In this document: in pieces, positions 1 to 6,659 of the stretch | Position numbering within the stretch: position 1 is the first letter of the stretch | Layout of the letters: the number at the start of each line of letters is the position of its first letter | Assembly: GCA_013331315.1 (NCBI GenBank) | Contig: DUGQ01000059.1 | Span: 5,597-13,293 of the forward strand | Reading direction: 5' to 3' | Origin: Thermoplasmata archaeon | GTDB taxonomy: Archaea > Thermoplasmatota > Thermoplasmata > UBA10834 | DNA: 7,697 bases | Made by a program: the position numbers and the translations under genes | The notes under the pieces: model-generated | What the model saw: only the letters and a program-made list of their open reading frames with translations | Database searches by the model: none | Told to the model about the DNA's origin: nothing

Positions 1-480
1 CCGTCTCTCCCCCCCGAGAACCGCCGTCCTGATGGCTCCGTGGCCCACCAACGCCGCGATGTTGTGCCCGAGTCCGCCCTTCGCCAAGGTCTTCAAGTAC
101 CCGGAGAAGGTGCGCCATCGCATGTCCTCGACCCTGCCGGCCCACTCGCCCCAGTACTTCTTCGCGAGCTCCTTGTGCTTCTCCTCGATCGGGGCGATCG
201 ACAGCCCGCAGTTGCCTATGAGATGAGTCGTGACCCCCTGCCGGAGCGTGCTGTCGCATCCCCGGAAGACCATCGCCGTCATGTCCGAGTGGGTATGTAT
301 GTCTATGAAGCCGGGGCAGACGAACAGGTTCTTCGCGTCTATGACGCGGTCGCATTCGCTGCGCCGGATGTTGCCGATCTTGGATATCCGCTTGCCCGAT
401 ACGCCGATGTCGGCCTTGTACCAGGGGTTACCTGCCCCGTCCACCACGCGGCCGCCGAGGATGCCTATGTCCATGCTCAT
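1..480 (-). CDS. N-acyl-D-amino-acid deacylase (D-aminoacylase family amidohydrolase), N-terminal part
   Basis: This gene enters from the left edge, so only its first 160 residues are present; family members are usually about 480-530 residues. Reading minus-strand from the ATG at 478-480 there is no stop before base 1. Seen directly: an opening beta-rich segment with GGRVVDGAGNPW (residues 9-20), then PGFIDIHTHSD (56-66) with the metal-binding His62-x-His64, GNCGLSIAP (89-97) with Cys91, and LVGHGAIR (144-151). These are hallmark blocks of the D-aminoacylase branch of the amidohydrolase superfamily. The 29-residue His-to-Cys spacing matches the zinc-bridging His67/Cys96 arrangement recalled for the Alcaligenes faecalis enzyme. 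The family hydrolyses N-acyl-D-amino acids to the free D-amino acid in the cytoplasm; the remaining metal ligands lie outside the window. Start choice is uncertain: an in-frame ATG at 472-474 also fits and neither has a strong Shine-Dalgarno. The gene lies 46 bases after the DUF1015 stop, so the two are probably co-transcribed. Exact substrate unknown. Confidence 0.88.
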   Translation of the reverse strand, partial: MSMDIGILGGRVVDGAGNPWYKADIGVSGKRISKIGNIRRSECDRVIDAKNLFVCPGFIDIHTHSDMTAMVFRGCDSTLRQGVTTHLIGNCGLSIAPIEEKHKELAKKYWGEWAGRVEDMRWRTFSGYLKTLAKGGLGHNIAALVGHGAIRTAVLGGERR

Positions 481-526
481 GTTCCCGAGCGCCAGTATGG
501 CCGTTCCCGTATTTACCGTTGGCTGG

Positions 527-1786
527 TCACTGCTCGCCGAAGAGGTAGAGGAGCGCCCCAGACCATATCTTCGGGGAGAAGTAGGTCGACTTGTGCGGCA
601 TCTTCAGGCCCGCCTTCGCGACCTCCATCACCTGCGCGACGGTGGGCGGTTTGACGAAGAAGCACGCGGCGTGCTCGCCCGTCTCCACCTTCGATATCGC
701 CGCGCCCGGGTCCTTGACGTAGTCTATGTTGGTCTTCTTGTCGAGCATCTCCGTCGTGAACCCGAGCAACCCCTTCAGCACCTTCTCCTGAAGCACATAG
801 ACCGACAACCCTTCGAGCGGGCCTTCGGGGACATGACGGTCCTTGGGCACCGCCACCGCCCTGAGGTCTGCTGATGGACACCAAACGCCGAACGCCCCGG
901 ACGGGCCCTCCTCGAGGTTCTTGAGCAGTTCCTCGTGCGATCCAAAGTCCGTCAGGCGGAACTCCTTGGACAGAAGTCTCTTGAGGTCGCCTGCGACGTC
1001 CTTGTCGACTTCTGCGACAAGCCGGTGTGTCGGGTTGATCACCAATCCCGGGTTCCTGAAGCTGACGAGCGTCGCCAGGACGTAGTCGAACGGCCGGTCA
1101 TGCCCGTTCTTCGAGGGGCCGCGCCCGGCCCGGTACTCCAGCGCCGTCTCGTACCTGTGATGACCGTCGGCTATGAGCATCGTCTGTGGCTCCAGGAGCT
1201 CGCGCATCCTTCCTATGACGGCCTCGTCGTCCACCCTGATGATCCTGTGATGCACGCCGTCCTCGTCGATGAACCTGAGCGCCTCCTCGGCTTTCCTGCA
1301 CTCGTCGATAGTCGCCTCCACCTCACCCGTGGAGTCGTCGTAGAGCATGAAGATCTGCTCGGTGTTCCCGCCGATCGCCTCCATCAGCTCCCTCCTGTCT
1401 GCCTTGTGTCCGGGGATGGTGTTCTCGTGTGGAAGGATGACCCCCTTGGAGAACTCCTCGAGGTGGACTGCCGCCACCATGCCCGTCCTCATACGGACCT
1501 TCCCGTCGATCCCCTGGAAGGTCTGCTCGTACAGGTATAGGCATTCCGTCCGGTCGGTCAACATGACCTCGTCGTTGAGCCATCTCCTAAGGCGCTTGGC
1601 GGCGGTGGCGTATGAATCGTCCTCGTTCCCGAGTGTGATGTAAGTGATGTTCAGTCTGTCCTCTTTGAGCTTCCGCTCCCTGCTCCTGTCTATGACGTCG
1701 TAAGGCGGTGCGACGAGCCTGAGCACCTCGTTTCCGAACCGGAGGTTGTTGTAGTGGACTGCTCTGAAAGGGGCAATGCGGGCCAA
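527..1786 (-). CDS. DUF1015 family protein (COG4198), function uncharacterised
   Basis: A complete 419-residue protein, normal length for the DUF1015 family. Conserved blocks seen in order: ARIAPFRAV (2-10), LVAPPYDVID (24-33), LPHENT (118-123) followed by a Lys/Asp/Arg-containing stretch, the signature MLIADGHHRYETAL (203-216), NPTHR (251-255), and a C-terminal KMPHKSTYFSPKI block (395-407). The conserved His, Asp and Arg residues in these blocks suggest an enzyme, but I do not know an established reaction and give none. No signal peptide or membrane segment is visible, so it is probably cytosolic. The start is TTG at 1784-1786, chosen because AGGAGAGA lies four bases upstream, a TATA box lies about 40 bases upstream, and the protein begins exactly at the family's usual N-terminus. 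It is followed after 46 bases by the D-aminoacylase-like gene on the same strand. Family assignment is firm; role is open. Confidence 0.9.
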   Translation of the reverse strand: MARIAPFRAVHYNNLRFGNEVLRLVAPPYDVIDRSRERKLKEDRLNITYITLGNEDDSYATAAKRLRRWLNDEVMLTDRTECLYLYEQTFQGIDGKVRMRTGMVAAVHLEEFSKGVILPHENTIPGHKADRRELMEAIGGNTEQIFMLYDDSTGEVEATIDECRKAEEALRFIDEDGVHHRIIRVDDEAVIGRMRELLEPQTMLIADGHHRYETALEYRAGRGPSKNGHDRPFDYVLATLVSFRNPGLVINPTHRLVAEVDKDVAGDLKRLLSKEFRLTDFGSHEELLKNLEEGPSGAFGVWCPSADLRAVAVPKDRHVPEGPLEGLSVYVLQEKVLKGLLGFTTEMLDKKTNIDYVKDPGAAISKVETGEHAACFFVKPPTVAQVMEVAKAGLKMPHKSTYFSPKIWSGALLYLFGEQ

Positions 1787-1789
1787 AGC

Positions 1790-1797
1790 TCTCTCCT
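1790..1797 (-). promoter_or_regulatory. Shine-Dalgarno for the DUF1015 gene
   Basis: Read on the minus strand this is AGGAGAGA, four bases before the TTG at 1784-1786. It is what makes the non-ATG start credible; no competing ATG in this frame lies near the conserved N-terminus. Confidence 0.65.
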
Positions 1798-1822
1798 GCC
1801 AATGAGCCTGATTTAGTACTCG

Positions 1823-1831
1823 CTTATAAAG
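1823..1831 (-). promoter_or_regulatory. Archaeal TATA box for the DUF1015 gene
   Basis: The minus-strand sequence CTTTATAAG stands out in a GC-rich background in the short gap between the ferritin-like gene and the DUF1015 gene. Its centre is about 41 bases upstream of the TTG start. That predicts transcription starting near base 1800 and a short leader just long enough to hold the ribosome binding site. It implies the DUF1015 gene, and probably the downstream deacylase gene, are transcribed separately from the ferritin-like gene. Confidence 0.65.
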
Positions 1832-1862
1832 GATTAGGTCTGGCTCACGTCCGGCCGCCGCG

Positions 1863-2354
1863 TCAACCTTCGAGGATCGGGACGTAGCCGTACCACACGC
1901 CGTCCTGCTGGAGGTGCTCGAGGTTCTCCTCGAGAAGTGCCAGGTGGTTCCTCTCCATCTTCACGAGATCCTCGAACACGGTCTTCAGTGATCCCGCGGA
2001 CGACTTCGCGTGCTGCAGGTAGAAGTCTATCGACCGTCTCTCGGTGTCCATGCCCAGCTTTATGGCCGAAATCGCGTCCTTCGTCTGGATGGAGTCCTTC
2101 AACGTGCTGTGCGGGAATATCTTCTCGAGCCCCTTCTCCACTACCTCCTTGGAGGGCTCCGAGTAGGCCGCTTCGCCCAACGCCTCCAGTTCTTTGGCCA
2201 GCAGCAACGCGTGCTCCTGCTCGTCGTTGGCAAGTCCCTTCATGAGGGCTTTCGCCTTGGGGTCGCCTACGAGGTCGTGGAATCGCATGTAGAACTCCTT
2301 CCCGAACCTCTCGAACTCTATCGCCGCCGCGATGATCTCACCCGCACCCGTCAT
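1863..2354 (-). CDS. Rubrerythrin/ferritin-like diiron protein without rubredoxin domain
   Basis: About 163 residues, predicted all-helical, with two repeated helix-pair halves. Counting from the ATG at 2352-2354, the first half carries FERFGKEFY (14-22, Glu15) and DEQEHA (44-49, Glu45 and His48). The second carries DTERRSIDFY (103-112, Glu105) and MERNHLALLEE (133-143, Glu134 and His137). This E/ExxH/E/ExxH layout is the diiron site of rubrerythrin-like four-helix bundles. The tail ends in a VPILEG motif. There is no cysteine anywhere, so the iron-binding rubredoxin domain of classical rubrerythrin is absent. Likely roles, by family knowledge only, are peroxide reduction or iron handling in the cytoplasm. 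Three starts are possible in frame: TTG 2358-2360, ATG 2355-2357 and ATG 2352-2354. The last is preferred because the GGTGAT ribosome site overlaps the TTG and is five bases before this ATG. The gene is divergent from the histidine kinase. Confidence 0.85.
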   Translation of the reverse strand: MTGAGEIIAAAIEFERFGKEFYMRFHDLVGDPKAKALMKGLANDEQEHALLLAKELEALGEAAYSEPSKEVVEKGLEKIFPHSTLKDSIQTKDAISAIKLGMDTERRSIDFYLQHAKSSAGSLKTVFEDLVKMERNHLALLEENLEHLQQDGVWYGYVPILEG

Positions 2355-2359
2355 CATCA

Positions 2360-2365
2360 ATCACC
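2360..2365 (-). promoter_or_regulatory. Shine-Dalgarno that decides the ferritin-like start
   Basis: Minus-strand GGTGAT, complementary to the usual archaeal 16S tail. Its last base is the first base of the possible TTG start, so that start is unlikely. Spacing to the ATG at 2352-2354 is five bases. Confidence 0.5.
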
Positions 2366-2392
2366 CACTCGAAGCACCTGACGGTCAACGTC

Positions 2393-2402
2393 GTTAATTA
2401 AC
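2393..2402 (-). promoter_or_regulatory. Probable TATA-like box / palindromic operator of the ferritin-like gene
   Basis: GTTAATTAAC is a perfect 10-base palindrome and the most AT-rich spot upstream of the ferritin-like gene. Its centre lies about 40-43 bases from the candidate ATG starts, the same spacing seen between the clear TATA box and start codon of the DUF1015 gene. The sequence is not a canonical archaeal TATA box, and the dyad symmetry allows a regulator site instead of, or on top of, the TATA element. Confidence 0.4.
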
Positions 2403-2480
2403 TGTTGCGGTGAGGATACCCGGCCACGACGCCCCGCCCGGCGGATGGGAGACTGGCGTCATGGGGCATCCCGCCACATA

Positions 2481-2487
2481 CTTATAA
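2481..2487 (+). promoter_or_regulatory. Archaeal TATA box for the histidine kinase
   Basis: CTTATAA is the best TATA-like element upstream of the kinase on the plus strand. It predicts transcription starting around 2508-2512 and a leader of about 75 bases before the TTG at 2586, clearly longer than the leader inferred for the DUF1015 gene. The core also reads TTATAAG on the other strand, so direction is not absolute. Confidence 0.5.
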
Positions 2488-2585
2488 CCGTGAAGTGCAT
2501 AATGAGCCATATCAGCTCTGGGGGGTCGACGACGATACCTTTCGACGGTGGGGACGGCTGTCCAGGCTTCTGAAGGTCGGTCGAA

Positions 2586-5063
2586 TTGAGTCATTTGCCT
2601 ACCAAAGATACAGCCCGAAATCCACAGCTGGCAAGAACGCCCGTGGACGAGGCTTTCAACAACGAGATGTCGGCCGTCATGGACATGACGGCCAAGAGCG
2701 GCGATGTCAAGTCGGTGCTGACGGAGATAGCCCAATCGATCAAGCGCGCGACGCGGGCTGAGGACATCTGGTTCGAGATACACTCCGACGTCGTCTGGGG
2801 CGAGTCCTTGGATGTCTATGAGGACGAAGGGCCTGTCAGGGTACAGGCCGAGGGCTTCGACAGGGATTGCAGCAACCACACCCTGATGATATCCCCTGAG
2901 TGCTACTTCTCGCGTCCCAAGGCCTGGGCCAGGGGCGAAGGGGCTCAGGCATCGTCGGCGATCCCTCAATGGCAGAGCGGCGACTGGTTCAAGTTCCCGC
3001 TCTTGACCGAGGGAGGGAAGGTCTTCGCCTGCCTGGTCGTTGGGGGCAGCTCCGACGGTCTTCTGCTCGACGATGCCGATGTGGCCCGCATAGGCCTGTT
3101 CGCCAAGCTCGCCTCGATAGTGATCGCGCGGAAGCGCGAGAGGATTCACTTCGAACGCCTATCCGACAGCATGAGGCAGAGGGCGTATCTCCTCGAGGAC
3201 GTGTTGACCATCTCATCGTCCATAGTCTCGGAGAGAAGCATCGAGAACCTCTCGAAGATGATCCTCTCGTCGGTCTCCACCCTATTCGGGTTCGACAGGG
3301 TGTCCCTTGTCGTGTTCGACGACGAGGTGGGCGCCTTCAGGTGGAAGGCGCTGTTCGGCTACCCGGAAGAGGTCGTGGATCTCACCCTCACGAGGACCAT
3401 CCCCCCCGACGCTGTGCTTGACGAGCTCGTGCCCGCGAACAGGGTGTCGAGGTCCGCCTATCACGTGCCCTACGAGAAGATACCGGAGGCGTCCAAGAAG
3501 TACTTCGTCATGGACTCCACGCCCGAGTCCGCCCATGCGGCGGGGCGCAGGAGGCCGGACGAGCTGCGAGAGGGCGACACGTTGGCATTTGCCCTGCACG
3601 ACTCAGCCGGGAGGATAGTGGGCGCCATCTACCCGTCCCTTCCACGGAGCGAGCACCTGCCGGAGAAGGAGGCCATAGAGACGATCGAGATATTCACTTC
3701 CCTCGCGGAGGTGGCGATGGAGGAGGCCCGCCTGTCGGCGGAGAGGGAGGACGCCCTGCGGCTCAGCAGCCAAAGGGCGGAGCAGCTCTCGCGGATATTC
3801 GACCTCATTTCCGAGCTTATGTACGTCCGCGACCTGGACCAACTGCTCGATGACGTGCTGAAGACCCTCAACCAGCTCCTCGGGCTCAAGCGGATGACAA
3901 TCGGCGTGCGCAACGACGAACGGAAGACCTTCCAGGTTCGCGCGGTTCACGGATACCTCAGGTCTGAGGTCGAGACCATCAAGCGCGTCGAGTTCCCCAT
4001 CGAGCGAGTGGACTACATCTTGGACCCGGACACGCACCGGAGCGTGCAGTCCCCGGTCAAGTGGCGGAAGAAGCTCGGCCGAAGAACGTACTACATGCCC
4101 GCGGAGAGCGTCGACATCGAACCTGACGATGTCTACTACCATCCGAACCTGGAGCTCGTCAAATACCCCCGGAAGAGCAAGGACCACTGGCACGAGCTCG
4201 ACTACCTCGACACGTTCATCTACAACCGCGACGGCGTCGTGGTGGCGTACCTCGAGCTCCTCAAGCCGAGGGACGACCGTGTCCCGGACCAGGAGACGGT
4301 CGAGATGATTGAGATATTCGCCAGCATAATCGGGATCGCCATCGAGAACTCGAGGATGTTCCAGAGCCAGGTGGACAACAGACAGGCGGCCGAGTTCTAC
4401 ACCGATCTCCTGTCCCACGACATAAAGAACTTCAACCAGGCCATCATGGGATACCTGGACATACTGGGGGTGCACCTGCCCAACCCCGAGCAGCAAGTCC
4501 AGCTCGGTAAGATAGCGGACCAGGTCATGAACGTGAGCCGGTTGGCCAGCGACGTGCGCACGCTCTCCCGGCTCACGTGGAGCGGGGTCAGCCTCGCCCG
4601 CCTGGACCTCGGATCGGTACTCCTCGACTGCATGAACAGCGTGAAGATGTATCACCTGTCGAGGAAGATAGAGATCGAGCACGGGGTACAACCCGACAAG
4701 TACTTCGTGAACGCGGACGAGCTCATGCGTGAGCTTTTCGTCAACATACTCACCAACGCCGTCAAGTACGACACGAACGAGACGGTCGAGATAGACGTGA
4801 CTATCGATAGGCTGTCGGAAGGGACCAAGGGTTGGTATGTGGTGTCGATAGCCGATCGGGGCCGGGGCATACCCGACGACATGAAGGAGGCGGTCTTCGA
4901 GCGGTTCTCGTCCGCGCCCAAGAGGCGCGGCTCCTCCGGCCTGGGGCTGCACATCGTCAAGACGCTTTCTCAGCGGTACGGTGGCAGCGCTTGGGTCGAG
5001 GACAGGGTGCCGGGTAAGATGGGCCAAGGGTCCATGTTCCGCGTCAAGCTCCCTGAGAGCTGA
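2586..5063 (+). CDS. Soluble multi-GAF sensor histidine kinase
   Basis: An 825-residue protein with no hydrophobic membrane segment, so a cytosolic sensor. The N-terminal 590 residues contain three successive GAF-like units (about 25-189, 190-386, 387-592), joined by helical linkers rich in Arg, Gln and Leu. A HisKA-type dimerisation helix follows, with LLSHDIKNFNQ (608-618): His611 is the expected phospho-acceptor and Asp612/Asn615 fit a DxxN phosphatase motif. The ATPase domain shows the N-box ELFVNILTNAVKY (716-728), the G1 box ADRGRGIP (756-763), FERF (771-774) and GSSGLGLHIV (782-791). All key catalytic residues are present, so it should be active. No receiver domain or regulator is adjacent. 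The TTG start at 2586 is the first start codon after an in-frame stop at 2571-2573 and follows a weak GAAGGTC; a GTG at 2643 or ATG at 2667 would shorten it without losing a domain. The signal sensed is unknown. Confidence 0.9.
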   Translation: MSHLPTKDTARNPQLARTPVDEAFNNEMSAVMDMTAKSGDVKSVLTEIAQSIKRATRAEDIWFEIHSDVVWGESLDVYEDEGPVRVQAEGFDRDCSNHTLMISPECYFSRPKAWARGEGAQASSAIPQWQSGDWFKFPLLTEGGKVFACLVVGGSSDGLLLDDADVARIGLFAKLASIVIARKRERIHFERLSDSMRQRAYLLEDVLTISSSIVSERSIENLSKMILSSVSTLFGFDRVSLVVFDDEVGAFRWKALFGYPEEVVDLTLTRTIPPDAVLDELVPANRVSRSAYHVPYEKIPEASKKYFVMDSTPESAHAAGRRRPDELREGDTLAFALHDSAGRIVGAIYPSLPRSEHLPEKEAIETIEIFTSLAEVAMEEARLSAEREDALRLSSQRAEQLSRIFDLISELMYVRDLDQLLDDVLKTLNQLLGLKRMTIGVRNDERKTFQVRAVHGYLRSEVETIKRVEFPIERVDYILDPDTHRSVQSPVKWRKKLGRRTYYMPAESVDIEPDDVYYHPNLELVKYPRKSKDHWHELDYLDTFIYNRDGVVVAYLELLKPRDDRVPDQETVEMIEIFASIIGIAIENSRMFQSQVDNRQAAEFYTDLLSHDIKNFNQAIMGYLDILGVHLPNPEQQVQLGKIADQVMNVSRLASDVRTLSRLTWSGVSLARLDLGSVLLDCMNSVKMYHLSRKIEIEHGVQPDKYFVNADELMRELFVNILTNAVKYDTNETVEIDVTIDRLSEGTKGWYVVSIADRGRGIPDDMKEAVFERFSSAPKRRGSSGLGLHIVKTLSQRYGGSAWVEDRVPGKMGQGSMFRVKLPES

Positions 5064-5074
5064 GCCCGCGGGCT
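5063..5074. repeat. 12-base perfect palindrome between convergent stop codons
   Basis: AGCCCGCGGGCT overlaps the last base of the kinase stop and the first bases of the opposing phzF-like stop. It fills the 9-base gap between the two convergent genes. As RNA it could only form a short stem with a tight loop, and no T-run follows, so terminator function on either strand is only a possibility. Confidence 0.3.
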
Positions 5075-5996
5075 AGAACGTCGCGGTACCTCTCATTATC
5101 TCGACGACGGAGCCGCCGACCCTGACGGACTCGATGCCTTTGGCCCCGGTGCCCCTGACCTCGACCGATATGTTGCTGGGCCGCCCGATCTCGAACCCCT
5201 GCTCGTTGACCATTCTCGTCTGGGTCCGCTCGTCCACCAGTTGTCGCCTGACCAGGTACGCGCCCAGGCACCCGCTCGCGCTCCCTGTCGCCGGGTCCTC
5301 GACCACCCCCCCCGCGACCAGCGAGAAGCCCCTGGAGTGAGAGGTGGCCCTTGGGTCCACGGGGTCCATGGCCGTGGCGTAGACGTCGACAACCCCCTTC
5401 GGGAGCTTCCTGACCACCTTCGCGAAGGCCGTCGTGTCGACCGAGATTCTCTCGAGGGCCTTCCTGCTCTTCACGGGGGCGATCAACCACGGGAGCCCCG
5501 TGGAGACCAGTTGGGGGGGCGCCTTGCGGACATCGAAATCGGACACATTCAGCGAGAGGGAATCAGCGAGGAGGGATACATCGCGGAACTCGGGGCCGAA
5601 CACGGGCTTCTTCTGGACCGTGACCACCCTGTATATCGACCCTTTGCGCGAGAATATCTCAACCGGGAGCACGCCAGCCTTCGCCTCCATCCTGGCCACG
5701 GTCTTCCCTTCGCCAACTGGGATCCTCCCTTCCCTCGCGAGGACGAAGAAGGTCCCGATGGTCGGGTGGCCGGCGTACGGGATCTCGGCGTCCGGGGTGA
5801 ATATCCTGACCCTCGCGTCTGCCGACCGATTGCGGGGAGGTAGCGCGAAGGTCGTCTCCGAGAGGTTCATCTCACGGGCGAGAGCCTGCATGTCCCTAGA
5901 GCTGAGGCCTCTCGCGTCCGGGAATACCGCGAGCGGGTTCCCCTGGAACGGCTTCTTCGCGAACACGTCCACCCTGACGAAGTCGGCATGCTTCAT
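5073..5996 (-). CDS. PhzF family isomerase/epimerase-like protein
   Basis: About 307 residues, full length for the PhzF family (two-domain diaminopimelate-epimerase fold). Counting from the ATG at 5994-5996: FVRVDVFAKKPFQGNPLAVF near the N-terminus (6-25), EMNLSETTF (42-50) with the catalytic Glu47, AGHPTIGT (75-82), and EDPATGSASG (233-242) in the second half. PhzF proteins catalyse proton-shift isomerisations of small acids; PhzF itself acts on a phenazine precursor, but most homologues have unknown substrates and nothing here indicates phenazine synthesis. Two starts are possible: ATG 6000-6002 and ATG 5994-5996. The second is preferred because GGTG at 6005-6008 is eight bases from it, the same spacing as at iorB, but only two from the first. 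The gene follows iorB by about 12-18 bases on the same strand, so it is very probably the third gene of the ior operon and may act on an aromatic or keto-acid metabolite. That role is inference. Confidence 0.9.
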   Translation of the reverse strand: MKHADFVRVDVFAKKPFQGNPLAVFPDARGLSSRDMQALAREMNLSETTFALPPRNRSADARVRIFTPDAEIPYAGHPTIGTFFVLAREGRIPVGEGKTVARMEAKAGVLPVEIFSRKGSIYRVVTVQKKPVFGPEFRDVSLLADSLSLNVSDFDVRKAPPQLVSTGLPWLIAPVKSRKALERISVDTTAFAKVVRKLPKGVVDVYATAMDPVDPRATSHSRGFSLVAGGVVEDPATGSASGCLGAYLVRRQLVDERTQTRMVNEQGFEIGRPSNISVEVRGTGAKGIESVRVGGSVVEIMRGTATF

Positions 5997-6014
5997 CGGC
6001 ATCGCACCGGCATT

Positions 6015-6659
6015 TCACTCTCTGCATTTAACTGCATTGCACAGGCCCTTGTAGGCGGTCTTCCGCCCGAGCTCGAACGCCTTTAGGTTCGCATCAAGCG
6101 CCTTCGAGGGAACGCTCTCCTCGATCGCCGCGGTCAGCGCACCCTCGGGCACCCAGAAGTCCTCCAGAGTGCTGAGCGCGCCCAGCATGACAGTGTTCTC
6201 CGTGAACGGGTTGCCCGCCTCAAGGGCGACAGAGAGCGCGTTGATGGCGAACACCTTGTCGGTCACCTTCGACAGCCGCTCCTTGACGTCCTCGACGGAG
6301 AGGTACTTAGCGCTCTTGTCCGTCGTGTGCGCCATGGTCTCGATGACCGGATGCTGTACCCTGCTGTTCATTATCACGACGGCGCCGTCCTTCAGGTACT
6401 CGACGCTTCTGAGCGCCTCCAGCGCTTCCAGCGAGAGAAGGAACTCCGCCCCTCCGAGCGGGATGAGCGGGGATCTGACCCCCTCCCCTATCCGGAGATG
6501 CACGTTTATCGACCCGCTCCTCTGGGAGAGCCCGTGCTGCTCCCCCGTGATGACTCTGAGCCCCGCGTGCGCGCATGCGCTCCCGATGAGGTTGGACAGG
6601 AGGACGAGTCCCTGTCCTCCGACTCCGCACATGTACACGCTGAAGTTCCTCGCGGTCAT
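6015..6659 (-). CDS. iorB: Indolepyruvate:ferredoxin oxidoreductase, beta subunit
   Basis: A 214-residue protein of the pyruvate/2-ketoisovalerate oxidoreductase gamma-domain family, usual length for IorB. Seen directly: YMCGVGGQGLVLLSNLIG near the N-terminus (9-26) with the glycine-rich GVGGQG, GEQHGLSQRSGS (39-50), VVIMNSR (94-100) and ENTVMLGALSTLEDF (154-168). These blocks match IorB. Together with IorA it oxidatively decarboxylates indolepyruvate and related aryl-pyruvates to aryl-acetyl-CoA, passing electrons to ferredoxin, in the breakdown of aromatic amino acids. The ATG at 6657-6659 overlaps the iorA TGA as ATGA, and a perfect GGAGGTGA lies six bases upstream inside the end of iorA, so the two subunits are translationally coupled. 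The gene is followed closely by the phzF-like gene. Confidence 0.93.
   Translation of the reverse strand: MTARNFSVYMCGVGGQGLVLLSNLIGSACAHAGLRVITGEQHGLSQRSGSINVHLRIGEGVRSPLIPLGGAEFLLSLEALEALRSVEYLKDGAVVIMNSRVQHPVIETMAHTTDKSAKYLSVEDVKERLSKVTDKVFAINALSVALEAGNPFTENTVMLGALSTLEDFWVPEGALTAAIEESVPSKALDANLKAFELGRKTAYKGLCNAVKCRE

Larger units (their letters stand above)
2355..2585. other. Divergent intergenic region between ferritin-like gene and kinase
   Basis: This 231-base stretch carries the presumed promoters of both flanking genes: the GTTAATTAAC box toward the left gene and CTTATAA at 2481-2487 toward the kinase. Between them is an imperfect inverted repeat, GGCGGATG (2440-2447) against GCATCCCGCC (2466-2475), ending five bases before the kinase TATA box. 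No convincing small gene was found; a GTG-initiated frame at 2495-2761 mostly overlaps the kinase and shows no recognisable protein. Confidence 0.6.

Noticed and set aside
40..874. Plus-strand frames of about 204 and 214 residues over the left edge
   Set aside because: They are antisense to the D-aminoacylase-like and DUF1015 genes, whose conserved motifs read clearly on the minus strand.
2525..2546. Possible hairpin GTCGA/TCGAC in the kinase leader
   Set aside because: Only five base pairs with a 12-base loop and no extension; indistinguishable from chance in this GC-rich sequence.
2495..2761. Small 88-residue plus-strand frame starting with GTG just after the kinase TATA box
   Set aside because: Its start is only about 10 bases past the TATA box, upstream of the expected transcription start. 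It has no ribosome site and runs into the kinase in another frame.
2394..3149. 251-residue minus-strand frame across the divergent promoter region and the start of the kinase
   Set aside because: It overlaps the first GAF-like unit of the kinase and the promoter elements, and shows no family motif.
3603..5027. 474-residue open frame on the minus strand opposite the histidine kinase
   Set aside because: It lies fully antisense to a kinase with intact family motifs. Long antisense frames arise readily in GC-rich genes with strong codon bias, and its translation is rich in Val, Leu, Arg and His with no recognisable domain.
5073..6002. Phenazine biosynthesis locus suggested by the PhzF family name
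   Set aside because: No other phenazine gene is present in the window, and most PhzF-family proteins are unrelated to phenazine synthesis.
5241..6054. Plus-strand frames of about 200 residues opposite the phzF-like gene
   Set aside because: They are shadows of a gene with a clear PhzF motif set on the opposite strand.
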